Source of the DNA: Candidatus Blochmannia sp. SNP | Lineage (GTDB): Bacteria; Pseudomonadota; Gammaproteobacteria; Enterobacterales; Enterobacteriaceae | Assembly: GCF_036549215.1 (NCBI RefSeq) | Contig: NZ_CP144371.1 | Location: 558,001-622,000 of the forward strand | Direction: 5' to 3' | Length of the DNA stretch: 64,000 bases | Shown here: piece after piece, positions 31,906-42,981 of the stretch | Position numbering within the stretch: the first letter of the stretch is position 1 | Layout of the letters: the number at the start of each line of letters is the position of its first letter | Notes under the pieces: generated by a model | What the model saw: the letters and a program-made list of their open reading frames with translations, nothing else | The model's database searches: none | Told to the model about the DNA's origin: nothing | Position numbers and translations under genes: made by a program

Positions 31906-32937
31906 TTATAGGCACAGTAGTTTTTTTAATTTTTGTTCTATGGTTTTCATACGTTTATGTATATTACTAATTCGCATGATCAATGCGGCAGTTTTCCACC
32001 ATATTGTCTTTGGCTGAACAGGAATCCCTGATGAATAAATACCAGGTTGTGTTATTGGTTTCATTACCATGCCCATCCCAGTTACTGTAACTTTGTCACA
32101 AATATTAATATGACCATTGATAACACTAGCTCCACCTATCATGCAGTATCGTCCTATAGTTAAGCTTCCTGCCATAATAACGCCGCCTGCTATCGCAGTG
32201 TGCGCGCCAATTATAACATTATGTGCAATTTGACATTGATTATCAATAATCACTCCGTTTTCAATTGTAGTATCATCTAATGTTCCGCGATCAATGGTAG
32301 TACAAGCGCCTATTTCTACGTTATTTCCAATTTTTACTTTTCCTAAATGAGGAATTTTAATCCAAACACCATGGTTATTAATGTATCCAAATCCATCAGA
32401 ACCAATTATGGTTCCAGATTGTATTGAACAGCATTCACCAATTTCTACTTCATGGCATATAGTAACATTAGCCCACAACCGGGTTCCTGTTCCTATTTTA
32501 GTGTTTTTTCCTATGAAACTACCAGGTCCAATTATTATATCATCACCTAAAATTACTCCGGATTCTATAACTGTATTAGCACCGATTTTTACTCTTTTCC
32601 CTAGTATTACATCTGGGGCAATTGTTGCCCCGGATGTAATACTTTTAGTTGGTTTGGGAGTATTACTCAATAATTGTGCAATCTTGATATATGCAAGATA
32701 AGGATCTTTTACTACCAATGCCGCAATTTTACAGAAAACTAAATTATTTTTAGATAATATTACTGCTGAAGCACGGCAAGAACTTAATTGATTTAAAAAT
32801 CTCTGATCTTTTAAAAAAGTTATATGTCCTATTTGTGCATTATTTATAGAAGCAACCCCAGTAATAATTATATTTTTATCGCCATATAATTTAGCATCTA
32901 ACTGTAGCGCTAAGTCAGACAACCGCATTTCAATCAT
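31906..32937 (-). CDS. lpxD: UDP-3-O-(3-hydroxymyristoyl)glucosamine N-acyltransferase
   Basis: Third lipid A step, adding the second 3-hydroxymyristoyl chain. It has an N-terminal uridine-binding domain ([17 protein letters not shown]), then left-handed beta-helix hexapeptides (about 100-310) with the catalytic-histidine region [24 protein letters not shown] and [10 protein letters not shown] short C-terminal helix follows. It has 343 residues (E. coli 341). ATG at 32937 or three codons later. It is directly downstream of skp (3-base gap). Confidence 0.97.
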   Translation of the reverse strand: MIEMRLSDLALQLDAKLYGDKNIIITGVASINNAQIGHITFLKDQRFLNQLSSCRASAVILSKNNLVFCKIAALVVKDPYLAYIKIAQLLSNTPKPTKSITSGATIAPDVILGKRVKIGANTVIESGVILGDDIIIGPGSFIGKNTKIGTGTRLWANVTICHEVEIGECCSIQSGTIIGSDGFGYINNHGVWIKIPHLGKVKIGNNVEIGACTTIDRGTLDDTTIENGVIIDNQCQIAHNVIIGAHTAIAGGVIMAGSLTIGRYCMIGGASVINGHINICDKVTVTGMGMVMKPITQPGIYSSGIPVQPKTIWWKTAALIMRISNIHKRMKTIEQKLKKLLCL

Positions 32938-32940
32938 AAT

Positions 32941-33441
32941 TTATCCAACTTGTTTCATTACGGAATTAGTAATATCTGTAATATGAGCGTTATAATACAC
33001 TATGGCATTAGCATCTATTACTATGTCATAGTTCTCTTTTTTAGCCACATTAGATACTACATTATGAATTATATTAAGAATTTTATCTCTTTCTTCTGTT
33101 TGACGTGAATGGTTGTCTTGTTGAAATTCTTTAGCTTTATTGGAGAAAATTTCACGTTGATTTATTAATGATTTTTCTAATTCACTACGTTCAATTGCTT
33201 TCATAGTAGCGCCATCTTGTTGTAATGTTTGTATTTTCATTTGTAAATCGTGTTCCATTTTTTCTAATTCGGTAGCACGATCTTTAAATTCATATTCAAG
33301 TTGTTTAATTATTTTTGCGCGTTGTGAAGATTGTTGAAAGATATTGGAAATATTAACTATTGCAATTTTATTTGCAGCACCAACGGGATTAATTTGAATG
33401 ATCCAAATAATTATACTCAATATATATGTCCACTTTTTCAC
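32941..33441 (-). CDS. skp: Periplasmic chaperone Skp (OmpH)
   Basis: Trimeric chaperone that holds unfolded outer-membrane proteins on the way to BamA. An N-terminal signal peptide ([21 protein letters not shown], cleaved near residue 22) precedes the core strand [14 protein letters not shown]. Long coiled-coil helices run from about 40 to 125, and the C-terminal [13 protein letters not shown] completes the body. The start is GTG at 33441 with AGAGG upstream. It has 166 residues (E. coli 161). Gene order bamA-skp-lpxD is as in E. coli. Confidence 0.95.
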   Translation of the reverse strand: MKKWTYILSIIIWIIQINPVGAANKIAIVNISNIFQQSSQRAKIIKQLEYEFKDRATELEKMEHDLQMKIQTLQQDGATMKAIERSELEKSLINQREIFSNKAKEFQQDNHSRQTEERDKILNIIHNVVSNVAKKENYDIVIDANAIVYYNAHITDITNSVMKQVG

Positions 33442-33519
33442 TGTAAACCTCTTATTTTAATAAAATATAAAATTTATTATTTTGATGTAATATTTATTGT
33501 GTCTGTACAATATCTAAAT

Positions 33520-35943
33520 TTACCATGTTTTTCCAATACTAAATTGAAACGGTTCTTCTATATCTCCGAGGTATTTTTTTATTAATTTTGAATAAGAAAA
33601 AATTACTGGCCCAACTGGGGACATCCATTTTAATGCTATACCACCAGACATACGAATATTACTTGGAATACTATAATCTATAATACCAGCTCTTTGTGTT
33701 GCTTCCGTATTTTTCCAAAAAGTATCCCATACAGTACCTGTGTCTAAGAAAAGAGAAATACGTGCTATATCAGAGTATTGTACATTAAAAAATGTAATGG
33801 GGATAATTAACTCAGTTTTAAACAGAGTCATTGCATTTCCGCCAATAGAATCCTGAGAATTTTGTATTGAACATATAGCATAGTTTTTTTCAGAGTAGTT
33901 ACAATGATAATAAGCGGCTTTTGGACCTATACTATTTAGTCTAAATCCACGTATTGTCCCAATCCCTCCAGCATAAAAATTATCATAAAAGGGACTTTCT
34001 TTTTTATATATACTTCCTGCATAACCAGCATGTATGGAGTTCATTAATATCCAATTACAATTTTGATCTAGAGGTATATATTTTTTGCTATTAATTATAA
34101 TTTTATAATATTGATTGTCAGAACCAGGTAATGCTAAAGTGCTGGATACATTGGTATACATCCCATTTGTAGGAAAATAGGCGTGATTTGTGTTGTTAAA
34201 AGTCCATCCTGAGGCTAATAAAAAATCATTTGTGTTAAAATTAATGGTATTACTAAAGGTTTTATTATTGGTTGTCGTTTTTGGATGAATTTTTGTAGAT
34301 GTTAGATAACGATATATTGCTACTTGAGGGGCTATTTTACTTAGATGATTAGATGCATAGTTTAATCCTATATTAAATGTATTGTATTTAATAATTGGAT
34401 ATAAATAATTAATATTAATTCCGCAATTTTTTAAATTATAATCTGATAAACTCGTATTATTAGTATTTAAATTATTATGAAATATTTTTCCGCCTATGCT
34501 AATATTATTAATATTACAGTAAGGTTTTAAAGCTGATATTTCAGAATAAGTTTGATAGTGATTTCTAGTACTGGCAATAGATATAGCATTTCCTGAACCT
34601 AATATATTCTCTTGATACATTCCAAACTGTAAATTCATACCGCTCTCTGTTCCAAATCCGACACTTAAGTTTAAATTACCAGTATTGTGTTCCTCGACTT
34701 TGTAAACAATATCAATTTGATTTAACATATTTGGAACATACTCAATATGAGTATTTACAGTTTTAAAATAACCAAGGCGCTTAAGTCGGTTTTGATCTTG
34801 AATGATGCGAGTATAATCTAATTGCATTCGTTCTGTTTGATGTATTTCTCTTCGAATTACTTCATCTTTAGTAACATTATTACCTTCACAACGTATTTCA
34901 CGTACATAAAATTGATGTCCTACATCAACATATATACATAATTTTATCGTTTTATTATTGTCATCGATTTTTGGATCTATTGAGATGATAGGTTGAATAT
35001 ATCCATGTTTGCTTAGCAAATATCGTATTTTGTATTCTATTTCTTGAATTTGATTATTATTATATAGTCCTCCAGAAGAAATTTTAATATATTCCTTAAT
35101 ATTATGGAAATAATCTAATATATTTCCATATAATTCTAAAGAATTAAACGAATATTGCATTCCTTCAGTAATATATAAAGATAAATAAATATTTTTTTTA
35201 TCTGGTGTAAGATCAATTTGTGTTTCATCAATATGGAATTTGGCATAACCATGGTTTACATAAAAATTATAAAGTGTGTCTAAATCATGAAATAATTTTT
35301 GTTTTTGATATTTCTGACTAGATAATATATCCCACCATTTAATTTTTCTATATAACTTAAATTGTGACAAAAGTTGTTTTGTATGGAATATGTGATTGCC
35401 AAAAATATTGATTTGTTGAACTTTAGCGGTTTTACCTTCGGTAAACGTTATTTGTAAATCAACTCGGTTTCTTGATAGAGGTACAGCTACAGCTTTGATT
35501 GCGGCTGTAAATTTACCAAAATTATGGTATAAATTTTCCAATTCTTTTTTTACTTCAAAAACATAAAATTCATTAAACGGTTGGCCCAATTGTATTTTTT
35601 TTTCATGTAATATACTTCTTATTGTATCTTCTTTAATTATTTTATTTCCATAAAAACTAATGTTATCAATAATTGGACGTTCTTTTACCCGAATTATAAT
35701 TATTCCTGTTTCGTCGTTAGATATACTAATTTCTTCAAAATGTTCTGTAGAAAATAGCGTTTTAATACTATTTGCAATATCTTCATCATTAATAATGGCC
35801 CCAATTTTTAAAGGTAAATTAAACAATACTGTATCTGAAGAAATTCTTTTTAATCCGTCAAAATAAATTTTGTTTATGATACAATCAGCGCTGTATGCTA
35901 TGTCACTAATTATTAGTAATAATACTATAAATATTTTTTTCAT
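33520..35943 (-). CDS. bamA: Outer membrane protein assembly factor BamA
   Basis: Essential outer-membrane insertase. A signal peptide (MKKIFIVLLLIISDIAYS, about 1-18) is followed by five POTRA repeats (about 20-420) and a 16-strand beta-barrel. In the barrel, GAGSI-like AGGIGTIRGFRLNSIGP holds the conserved L6 RGF. The C-terminal FQFSIGKTW keeps the aromatic beta-signal end. The ATG at 35943 is used; the frame is also open from GTG one codon upstream. It has 807 residues against 810. The barrel loops are Asn/Thr-rich and diverged. Confidence 0.97.
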   Translation of the reverse strand: MKKIFIVLLLIISDIAYSADCIINKIYFDGLKRISSDTVLFNLPLKIGAIINDEDIANSIKTLFSTEHFEEISISNDETGIIIIRVKERPIIDNISFYGNKIIKEDTIRSILHEKKIQLGQPFNEFYVFEVKKELENLYHNFGKFTAAIKAVAVPLSRNRVDLQITFTEGKTAKVQQINIFGNHIFHTKQLLSQFKLYRKIKWWDILSSQKYQKQKLFHDLDTLYNFYVNHGYAKFHIDETQIDLTPDKKNIYLSLYITEGMQYSFNSLELYGNILDYFHNIKEYIKISSGGLYNNNQIQEIEYKIRYLLSKHGYIQPIISIDPKIDDNNKTIKLCIYVDVGHQFYVREIRCEGNNVTKDEVIRREIHQTERMQLDYTRIIQDQNRLKRLGYFKTVNTHIEYVPNMLNQIDIVYKVEEHNTGNLNLSVGFGTESGMNLQFGMYQENILGSGNAISIASTRNHYQTYSEISALKPYCNINNISIGGKIFHNNLNTNNTSLSDYNLKNCGININYLYPIIKYNTFNIGLNYASNHLSKIAPQVAIYRYLTSTKIHPKTTTNNKTFSNTINFNTNDFLLASGWTFNNTNHAYFPTNGMYTNVSSTLALPGSDNQYYKIIINSKKYIPLDQNCNWILMNSIHAGYAGSIYKKESPFYDNFYAGGIGTIRGFRLNSIGPKAAYYHCNYSEKNYAICSIQNSQDSIGGNAMTLFKTELIIPITFFNVQYSDIARISLFLDTGTVWDTFWKNTEATQRAGIIDYSIPSNIRMSGGIALKWMSPVGPVIFSYSKLIKKYLGDIEEPFQFSIGKTW

Positions 35944-35993
35944 CACATTATTATTATTATTTTAATTTTTTAATTCAATTATATTTATTATTA

Positions 35994-37367
35994 CTATAAT
36001 CTGGATATATCGTTTAAAAATGCTAAACACATTATTAATATGAGTATAATAGATCCGATGATATAACCAAAGTTTTGTATTTTTTTTGATATTTCTTTTC
36101 CTTTTATTTTCTCTATTATAAAAAAAAACAGGTGCCCGCCATCTAATGTTGGAAAAGGTAATAAATTGACAATTCCTAAATTGATACTGATTAACGATAA
36201 AAACATGAAATAATAGATTAGTCCAGATTGAGCTGATTCTCCTGCTCCTTTTGCTATTGCGATCGGTCCTCCAAGGTGGGTTATTTTAATATCTCCAGCA
36301 ATTAATTTAAATAATGTGTTAGTTGTTAGATACATTAATCTCCAAGTTTTTTTGAAGGCTTGTAATATAGCTGCATACAAGCTATATCGATGGATTGTAT
36401 AATATTCTGCTGGGATGTCACTAATAATCTTTGGTAAAATACCTATAATATCTTCTGCTTTATCAGAATGAATCAGATTTTTTTTGTTTGGTGTTAAATT
36501 TAAGTGAAGTATTTTATTTTTCCGTTCCACAGAAATTTTAAAATTTTTTTCTGGGTTATTTTTAATAGCTGTAGTAACTGATTCCCAGTGATGTATTAAT
36601 TGATCGTCGATCGATATAATTTTATCTCCAATTTTTAAACCAGCTTGTTGTGCGGAAGAATTAGGTTTTATTCCGGATAAGATTGGGACAATGTTTGTAT
36701 TAAAAGGAAGAATACCTAATGTTATTATGGGGTCTTTTGTATTAGTAAGATTGTTAAACCAGTTACGAGATAAATTAATGATATAGGTTTTAATACACGT
36801 ATTATTTGTTGATGTTGTAGAGATAAGAAGTTTTTCCTTACCTACGCTATTGAAAATTTCTAATCGGACTGAATCCCAATCATGCGTTTGAATATTGTTA
36901 ATTGATGTAATTTCTACACCAGACTGTATGCCTGATTGAGCAATAATAGAATTGGGTATGACAGAATGTATTATTGGCTTATATACAGGTACCCCTATTA
37001 TAAAAATTATTACATATGATACAACAGAGAAAATAAAATTAAAAATAGGTCCTGAGGCTACGATAATACTTTTTTTCCAAATATGTTGGCAATTAAAAGC
37101 ATTATTATTTTCTTGATTGCAATAGATTGATGTGTCTTGTGTATTATATAATTTTACATACCCGCCAAAAGGAATAGCGGAAATCGCGTATTCAGTATCA
37201 TTTGAGTCACGCCGACTCCATAAAATGGGACCAAATCCTATAGAAAATCTTTCTACTTTTACTTTTAAAATCCGTGCTGCTATAAAATGTCCATATTCAT
37301 GGATTGTGATAAGTATTCCTAATGCAAGGACAAATGAAGCTAAATTCCAAAAAAAATGTAATAACAT
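35994..37367 (-). CDS. rseP: Site-2 intramembrane metalloprotease RseP
   Basis: Membrane zinc protease; in E. coli it cuts RseA to free sigma E and clears remnant signal peptides. The zinc motif HEYGH is at 23-27 in the first membrane helix. Two PDZ domains lie in the periplasmic middle, and the third ligand region LDGGH is near residue 410, with four membrane segments in all. It has 457 residues (E. coli 450). It lies between cdsA and bamA as in E. coli. Whether sigma E itself exists in this organism cannot be seen here. Confidence 0.96.
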   Translation of the reverse strand: MLLHFFWNLASFVLALGILITIHEYGHFIAARILKVKVERFSIGFGPILWSRRDSNDTEYAISAIPFGGYVKLYNTQDTSIYCNQENNNAFNCQHIWKKSIIVASGPIFNFIFSVVSYVIIFIIGVPVYKPIIHSVIPNSIIAQSGIQSGVEITSINNIQTHDWDSVRLEIFNSVGKEKLLISTTSTNNTCIKTYIINLSRNWFNNLTNTKDPIITLGILPFNTNIVPILSGIKPNSSAQQAGLKIGDKIISIDDQLIHHWESVTTAIKNNPEKNFKISVERKNKILHLNLTPNKKNLIHSDKAEDIIGILPKIISDIPAEYYTIHRYSLYAAILQAFKKTWRLMYLTTNTLFKLIAGDIKITHLGGPIAIAKGAGESAQSGLIYYFMFLSLISINLGIVNLLPFPTLDGGHLFFFIIEKIKGKEISKKIQNFGYIIGSIILILIMCLAFLNDISRL

Positions 37368-37394
37368 GATTTTTATGCATTCTATTTTTAATTA

Positions 37395-38255
37395 TTAATA
37401 TTGACTTAATAATATCAGACAAGTAAAAATTGGGACTGCAGCAACTAAGCTATCAATACGATCTAATATTCCCCCATGTCCAGGGATTATATTGCCGCTA
37501 TCTTTTATACCAGATTCTCGTTTAAACATACTTTCAGTTAAGTCTCCTATTATAGAAGCTATAATTGCGATTATAGAATAAATAAATATGATAGATGGGT
37601 TTATAATATTTATTGGTATATATTCTATGAATAACCAAGCAACGCCTATTGATATTAGCATACCTCCAATAAATCCTTCCCAGGTTTTTTTAGGAGATAC
37701 AGTTTTTAATAATTTATGTTTCCCTAATGTTTTTCCAATGACATATGCACTTGAATCATTAATCCAGACTAACATTATAATGTATAGTAAATACCATTTC
37801 CCAATAATGTTATTATTGATATGATAAAACTGATGCAATGTTAATGTTCCCCAAAAAAATGGTAAAATTGTTAGTATTCCGAAAAAAAACTGCAATATGT
37901 TAGATTTTTTCCAGAAATTAGCTGAATTAGGATAAGACAATATTAATATAAATGCTAATATCCACCACATGATGATAATGCTGCTAAAAATATACCAAAA
38001 AATACACCAGTTGCTAACACATAAATAATTTTGAAATGTCATAATCATTGTTATAGCACACAATAATCCAAAAATAATACATACCCACGTTCGGTGTATA
38101 TAAATGGGGAACTGCATTATTTTGCCCCATTCCCATGCACTAATTAGACAGATAATAGATACAATAATTGAGAACTGTATAATAGGTAACAAAAATATTA
38201 TAGAAATAGTAATAGGAATCAAGATAAACATACTAATTAAACGATTTCTTAACAC
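37395..38255 (-). CDS. cdsA: Phosphatidate cytidylyltransferase
   Basis: Inner-membrane enzyme making CDP-diacylglycerol from CTP and phosphatidate, the precursor of all phospholipids. It is a polytopic protein (about eight hydrophobic segments). The family signature near the C-terminus runs SMFKRESGIKDSGNIIPGHG followed by GILDRID. It has 286 residues (E. coli 285). The GTG start at 38255 has GGAA upstream and gives MLRNRLIS, matching E. coli MLKYRLIS. Confidence 0.96.
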   Translation of the reverse strand: MLRNRLISMFILIPITISIIFLLPIIQFSIIVSIICLISAWEWGKIMQFPIYIHRTWVCIIFGLLCAITMIMTFQNYLCVSNWCIFWYIFSSIIIMWWILAFILILSYPNSANFWKKSNILQFFFGILTILPFFWGTLTLHQFYHINNNIIGKWYLLYIIMLVWINDSSAYVIGKTLGKHKLLKTVSPKKTWEGFIGGMLISIGVAWLFIEYIPINIINPSIIFIYSIIAIIASIIGDLTESMFKRESGIKDSGNIIPGHGGILDRIDSLVAAVPIFTCLILLSQY

Positions 38256-38286
38256 ATATTTTCCTTATTTTTATGTTTTGTTTAAA

Positions 38287-39039
38287 CTAAATAGATGCGC
38301 TGTTCCCAAATCGCCGCTCTCGTTTCATAAAAGTATTTAATGCTCTTTTAAATGTAATATCATTAAAATCAGGCCATAATACATCCGTAAAAAATAATTC
38401 AGCATACGCTATTTGCCAAAGTAAAAAATTACTAATACGATGTTCCCCTCCTGTTCGGATCACTAAATCTACTGGGGCTAATTCATGCATACACACATAT
38501 CTGCATAAAGTATCTTCGTCAATTTGGTTAGGACTTAATATTCCTTTTTGTACTTGTATGGCAAGTTGTTTTACTCCTTGAATGATATCCCATCGTCCTC
38601 CGTAATTTGCAGCAATATTAAGTTTTAATCCACTATTTTTAGAGGTTAGTTTTTCAGAACGGCGTATATTTTTTTGTAATTTAATAGTAAATCGATTAGT
38701 ATCTCCGATGACTTGTAGTTTAATGTTATTCTTATGTAGAGCATCGATTTCGCTATTCAGCGCCTGATCGAATAATTGCATTAAGGAATCAATTTCTTTA
38801 TCGGGCCGTTTCCAATTTTCGCTACTAAATGCATATAGAGTTAACGCATCAAATCTATAATTAACAGCAAAATGAACAGCGCGTCGAACTGCACTAAATC
38901 CAGCTTGATGCCCAATGATACGTAATTTCCCCCGTGTTTTTGCCCAACGGCCATTACCATCCATGATAATGGCGACGTGGCGTGGTAACAAATCAGATGA
39001 AAAAGTGCTAAGGCCTTGGTTATGTTGAGATAATGTCAC
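38287..39039 (-). CDS. uppS: Undecaprenyl diphosphate synthase
   Basis: Cis-prenyltransferase making the C55 carrier lipid for peptidoglycan and lipopolysaccharide. The catalytic motif MDGNGRWAK has D27. LTLYAFSSENWKRP, NYGGRWDI and VDLVIRTGGEHRISNFLLWQ are conserved. It has 250 residues (E. coli 253). The start appears to be GTG at 39039; no strong ribosome binding site is seen, so this is less certain. cdsA follows after 31 bases. Confidence 0.96.
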   Translation of the reverse strand: MTLSQHNQGLSTFSSDLLPRHVAIIMDGNGRWAKTRGKLRIIGHQAGFSAVRRAVHFAVNYRFDALTLYAFSSENWKRPDKEIDSLMQLFDQALNSEIDALHKNNIKLQVIGDTNRFTIKLQKNIRRSEKLTSKNSGLKLNIAANYGGRWDIIQGVKQLAIQVQKGILSPNQIDEDTLCRYVCMHELAPVDLVIRTGGEHRISNFLLWQIAYAELFFTDVLWPDFNDITFKRALNTFMKRERRFGNSASI

Positions 39040-39195
39040 ACTTATTTATTTTCCAAACTAAATAATTATATGTTAAATAAAAATATTACTTATAAAAAAT
39101 AAACGCTAATAATTATAAGCGGATTAAATTTCTACATAATTTTATATCATTAAAAGTGTAATAATATGATAATTTGTTCAAGACCACATCGGTTA

Positions 39196-40389
39196 TCATA
39201 CAATACATATTGATGTCGCTTTTTCACGAGCTTTTTGATCAATATATAAAACATCTTCTATATCATTAGGATCATTTAAGTTTATTTCATCAAGTACATA
39301 ACGAATAATATCAGGAATTTCAGTGAAGGAAATCATTCTATTTAAAAATGCTTCTACGGCAACCTCATTTGCTGCGTTTAAAATAATAGTCGCTGCTTGA
39401 CTACAATTATCAGCGTCTATTGCTAATTGCAAGCACGGGTACTTTTGACTATCTAATTGTTCAAAAGATAATTTGTTAAGACAATCTACGTTTATATTAG
39501 ATAAGGTTTTCAGTTTAATTCTATTAGGATAAGCCATTGCATATGCAATAGGAACTGTCATGTCTGGAGGAGCTAAATGTGCTAGGATGTTTCCATCTTC
39601 ATAGTATACCATAGCGTGGACAATAGATTGTGGGTGCAATAAGATTTCTATTTCATTAGGTGTTGCGTTAAATAGATGGCGTGCTTCTATATATTCTAAT
39701 CCTTTATTCATCATGGTAGCAGAATCTACTGATATTTTACGCCCCATAGACCAATTGGGATGAACACAAGCTTGTTCTGGTGTTATTGTGGTTAATTTTT
39801 CTTGTGGTATTTTAAAAAAAATTCCTCCAGATGCGGTTAATACGATACGAGAGACGCCATACTCAGATAAAGATAAATGTCCTAAATTTTTTTGACATGT
39901 CATTGGTAAATTTTGAAAAATTGCATTATGCTCACTATCTATAGGTAGTATACATGAATGGTATTGTCTAGATTCTTGCATAAATAATTTTCCACAAGTA
40001 ACTAAAATCTCTTTATTTGCTAATAATATTTTTTTGCCAGCACGTAATGCAGAAAAAGTAGGTTTTAATCCAGCAATTCCAACTATAGCCGACATAACCA
40101 TATCAACATTATCAATTGCTGTTAATTCACAGGCACTTATTGATCCAGATAGTACTTCAATATCATGTTTCCCGGCTGTGATTAAATTTTTTTTCAATAT
40201 TTTTGCAGAATCTTCACATATCATACATGCAAATTTAGGGTGCATCATTATACACTGTTCTGTCATTACGGAAACATTATTTTTAGCTATTAATGCGTAT
40301 ACAAAAAACTTATCGGGGTGTTGTTGTATTACGGAAATGGTAGCCTTTCCAATAGACCCGGTGCTACCTAGAATTGTTAAAGATTGCAT
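39196..40389 (-). CDS. dxr: 1-Deoxy-D-xylulose 5-phosphate reductoisomerase
   Basis: Committed step of the MEP isoprenoid pathway. The NADPH site LGSTGSIGKAT is at 5-15. LLANKEILV, the metal-site segment PIDSEHNAIFQ, and ASGGIFF follow, and the substrate-loop region is around HPNWSMGRKISVDSATMMNK. It has 397 residues against 398 in E. coli. It lies upstream of uppS, which consumes its pathway product, as in E. coli. Confidence 0.97.
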   Translation of the reverse strand: MQSLTILGSTGSIGKATISVIQQHPDKFFVYALIAKNNVSVMTEQCIMMHPKFACMICEDSAKILKKNLITAGKHDIEVLSGSISACELTAIDNVDMVMSAIVGIAGLKPTFSALRAGKKILLANKEILVTCGKLFMQESRQYHSCILPIDSEHNAIFQNLPMTCQKNLGHLSLSEYGVSRIVLTASGGIFFKIPQEKLTTITPEQACVHPNWSMGRKISVDSATMMNKGLEYIEARHLFNATPNEIEILLHPQSIVHAMVYYEDGNILAHLAPPDMTVPIAYAMAYPNRIKLKTLSNINVDCLNKLSFEQLDSQKYPCLQLAIDADNCSQAATIILNAANEVAVEAFLNRMISFTEIPDIIRYVLDEINLNDPNDIEDVLYIDQKAREKATSICIV

Positions 40390-40483
40390 GTTCGTAAGCC
40401 ATAGTATTTATAGAATATATGAATTAAAAATTTATGTTTGTTGTTCACGTACACAGGGTTGTATATAGCTTATAATTTAATAT

Positions 40484-41047
40484 TTAAAATTTCATTAATT
40501 CTGATTCTTTTTTTATTAAGATAATATCAATTTCTTTAATCCAAATATTGGTTAATTTTTGAATTTTGTTTTGAAAATCATACTCTTCATCTTCATTAAT
40601 CTCTTTGTTTTTAATCAAAATTTTGATTTTATCATTAGCAATACGACGTATATTTCTTACGGATATTTTGCTTTTTTCTGCTTCAGTTCGTACCATTTTT
40701 ATTAAAGTATGACGACGTTCTTCAGTTAATGAAGGTAATGTAACTTGAATAATATTACCATTAGAAACAGGAATTAATCCTAAATTAGACATAAAAATAG
40801 CTTTTTCTATTGATTTAATTGTTTTATGATCGAAAACAGTAATAGCTAATGTACGCGAGTTTTTTGCTATTGCATTTGCTAATTGGGATAATGGAGTTGG
40901 TGTTCCATAGTAATCTATTCGGATATTATTTAACATATTTGGAGAAATACGACCTATGTGAATATTATTTATATTTACTTTAAAGTTTTTGATGCATTTT
41001 TTCATATCTGTTTCTGAATTTGTTTGAATGTTATTAATTGTATTCAT
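40484..41047 (-). CDS. frr: Ribosome recycling factor
   Basis: With EF-G, it splits the post-termination ribosome. The conserved middle is YYGTPTPLSQLAN, followed by LPSLTEERRHTLIK and VRNIRRIANDKIK. It has 187 residues (E. coli 185). The ATG at 41047 is preferred over the GTG one codon upstream. It lies between pyrH and dxr. Confidence 0.96.
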   Translation of the reverse strand: MNTINNIQTNSETDMKKCIKNFKVNINNIHIGRISPNMLNNIRIDYYGTPTPLSQLANAIAKNSRTLAITVFDHKTIKSIEKAIFMSNLGLIPVSNGNIIQVTLPSLTEERRHTLIKMVRTEAEKSKISVRNIRRIANDKIKILIKNKEINEDEEYDFQNKIQKLTNIWIKEIDIILIKKESELMKF

Positions 41048-41132
41048 CACATCATATATCTCTGTTTTATATTGTTATATTAAAAAGTAAATTTATGTAA
41101 ATTTTATATTTAATTTTAGCAAATTTTTTAAA

Positions 41133-41858
41133 TTATTTGGTTATTAAAGTTCCTTCTTTATATCCCATTATTATTCTTTTTAATGCTCCAAGTTTATTGA
41201 TGTTAAATATATGTATTGGTAAGTTATGTTCTCGTGCTAATGTAAATGCGGTTAAATCCATAACTTTCAACTCACGCTCTAATACATCTCGGTAACTTAA
41301 TTGTTCATATAGTGTGGCATCAGGATGTTGAATGGGATCAGTAGAAAATACGCCATCTACTTTAGTTGCTTTAAGTACTACATCTGCTTTAACTTCAATA
41401 CCGCGTAAACAAGCTGCAGAATCAGTAGTAAACAAGGGATTGCCAGTGCCAGCAGCAAAAATTACTACCCAATTATTAGACAATAAATTAATAGCCTTTA
41501 CCCAATTATAATGATCACATACCCCACTTAGTGGAATAGCTGACATTAAATGGGAATGAACATAAGCACGATGTAATGCGCTTCTCATAGCTAATCCATT
41601 CATTATAGTTGCTAACATCCCAATATGGTCTCCAACTATTCGATTGATACCAGCTTTAGCTAATCCAGTGCCACGAAACAGATTACCTCCTCCCATAACT
41701 ATACCAATTTGCACGCCTATGGTTACTAGTTCTTTAACTTCTATAACCATCCGATTTAATACAGTGGTATCTATTCCAAAACCTTCGGTACCTTGTAGAG
41801 CTTCTCCGCTCATTTTAAGCACGATACGCCGATAAATTGGTTTTGTGTGAGTTACCAT
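41133..41858 (-). CDS. pyrH: Uridylate kinase
   Basis: Amino-acid-kinase-family UMP kinase. KMSGEALQG near the N-terminus, [25 protein letters not shown] and the C-terminal MGYKEGTLI are diagnostic. It has 241 residues, exactly as in E. coli. The ATG at 41858 has GAGGAA upstream. It lies between tsf (220-base spacer) and frr. Confidence 0.97.
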   Translation of the reverse strand: MVTHTKPIYRRIVLKMSGEALQGTEGFGIDTTVLNRMVIEVKELVTIGVQIGIVMGGGNLFRGTGLAKAGINRIVGDHIGMLATIMNGLAMRSALHRAYVHSHLMSAIPLSGVCDHYNWVKAINLLSNNWVVIFAAGTGNPLFTTDSAACLRGIEVKADVVLKATKVDGVFSTDPIQHPDATLYEQLSYRDVLERELKVMDLTAFTLAREHNLPIHIFNINKLGALKRIIMGYKEGTLITK

Positions 41859-42078
41859 TAATTATATTCCTCACAAAAAATGGTATAAATAGAAGCAGGC
41901 GTTAACTCAGTTAAGTTATTAAAGTAAAATATGTATGTCAATAATTATTCTGATTGATTAATGTAATTAATACAATTTCTATTCTTAAAATATTGAATAT
42001 ATCTACTTCAAAAATTCATGATCATCTGTTGTAATTAAGTAATTAAATGTTGTATATTAATAATTATTAAATATTAAT

Positions 42079-42897
42079 TTATATATTCTCGCCTAATTCA
42101 AAACGAGCAAAATTATTAATTTTGATATGATACTCAGTTAATAATTGTTCTATTGTTTTGTTAATATCCATTATGAAGTTTTGTTTTATTAATACAACGT
42201 CATTTAAAAATTTATTCATACGCCCTTCAGTTATTTTTTCTGCAATTTTATATGATTTTCCAGAGTTTATGGCAATATCCATTTGAATATGGTATTCACG
42301 AACCATTACATTTTTAGGGATATCGTCTACATTAATGTATTTGGGGTTTTTCGCTGCGATGTGCATAGCAATATGTTTAACTAAATCTGCAGTCACATCG
42401 CCACTAACGTTTACTATTACCCCAATTTTAGAGCCATGTACATAAGATCCTAAAAAATTACCTGTTAATACAATAATTCTACGAATATTTATATTTTCTC
42501 CAACTTTTGAAATTATATTGGAACGTTGTTCTTCAAATCTAGTTTTTAATATATCAATATTGTTAATTTTTTCATTTAATGCTGTAATTTTAACAGTTTT
42601 AACGAATTCTTGAAAAGTACTATCTTTGGCTACAAAATCAGTTTCACAATTTATTTCTATCATAACACCGTATTGTCTATTGGATGTAGTTTCTACTGCG
42701 ATTAAGCCTGATGATGTTATGCGTCCAGATTTTTTAGAAGCAGTTTTTAGGCCAGATTTTCTCATATTGTCTATGGCTAATTCAATATTTCCATTGGCTT
42801 TGATTAGAGCTTGTTTACATTCTAGAATACCAATGCTAGTACGTTTACGTAATTCTTTAATTAAGTCATTATTAATGTTAATTATTTTTTTTTCCAT
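42079..42897 (-). CDS. tsf: Elongation factor Ts, C-terminally short
   Basis: Guanine-nucleotide exchange factor for EF-Tu. The N-terminal UBA-like segment reads [20 protein letters not shown], and the exchange motif is in [28 protein letters not shown] and EGRMNKF follow. The protein ends at [10 protein letters not shown] (272 residues). The last 18 or so residues of E. coli EF-Ts (283) are missing, while the N-terminus has a short extension. It lies downstream of rpsB. Confidence 0.96.
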   Translation of the reverse strand: MEKKIININNDLIKELRKRTSIGILECKQALIKANGNIELAIDNMRKSGLKTASKKSGRITSSGLIAVETTSNRQYGVMIEINCETDFVAKDSTFQEFVKTVKITALNEKINNIDILKTRFEEQRSNIISKVGENINIRRIIVLTGNFLGSYVHGSKIGVIVNVSGDVTADLVKHIAMHIAAKNPKYINVDDIPKNVMVREYHIQMDIAINSGKSYKIAEKITEGRMNKFLNDVVLIKQNFIMDINKTIEQLLTEYHIKINNFARFELGENI

Positions 42898-42981
42898 AGT
42901 AATATCATCATATTAGATAGAGTATATATGATTCTACACGTTTTATGATCAACATAATTTGTGTGTAGCTATTATTATTAA

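Noticed and set aside
40034..40468. 144-codon plus-strand frame opposite dxr
   Set aside because: Antisense shadow of dxr with no initiation signal and no homology.
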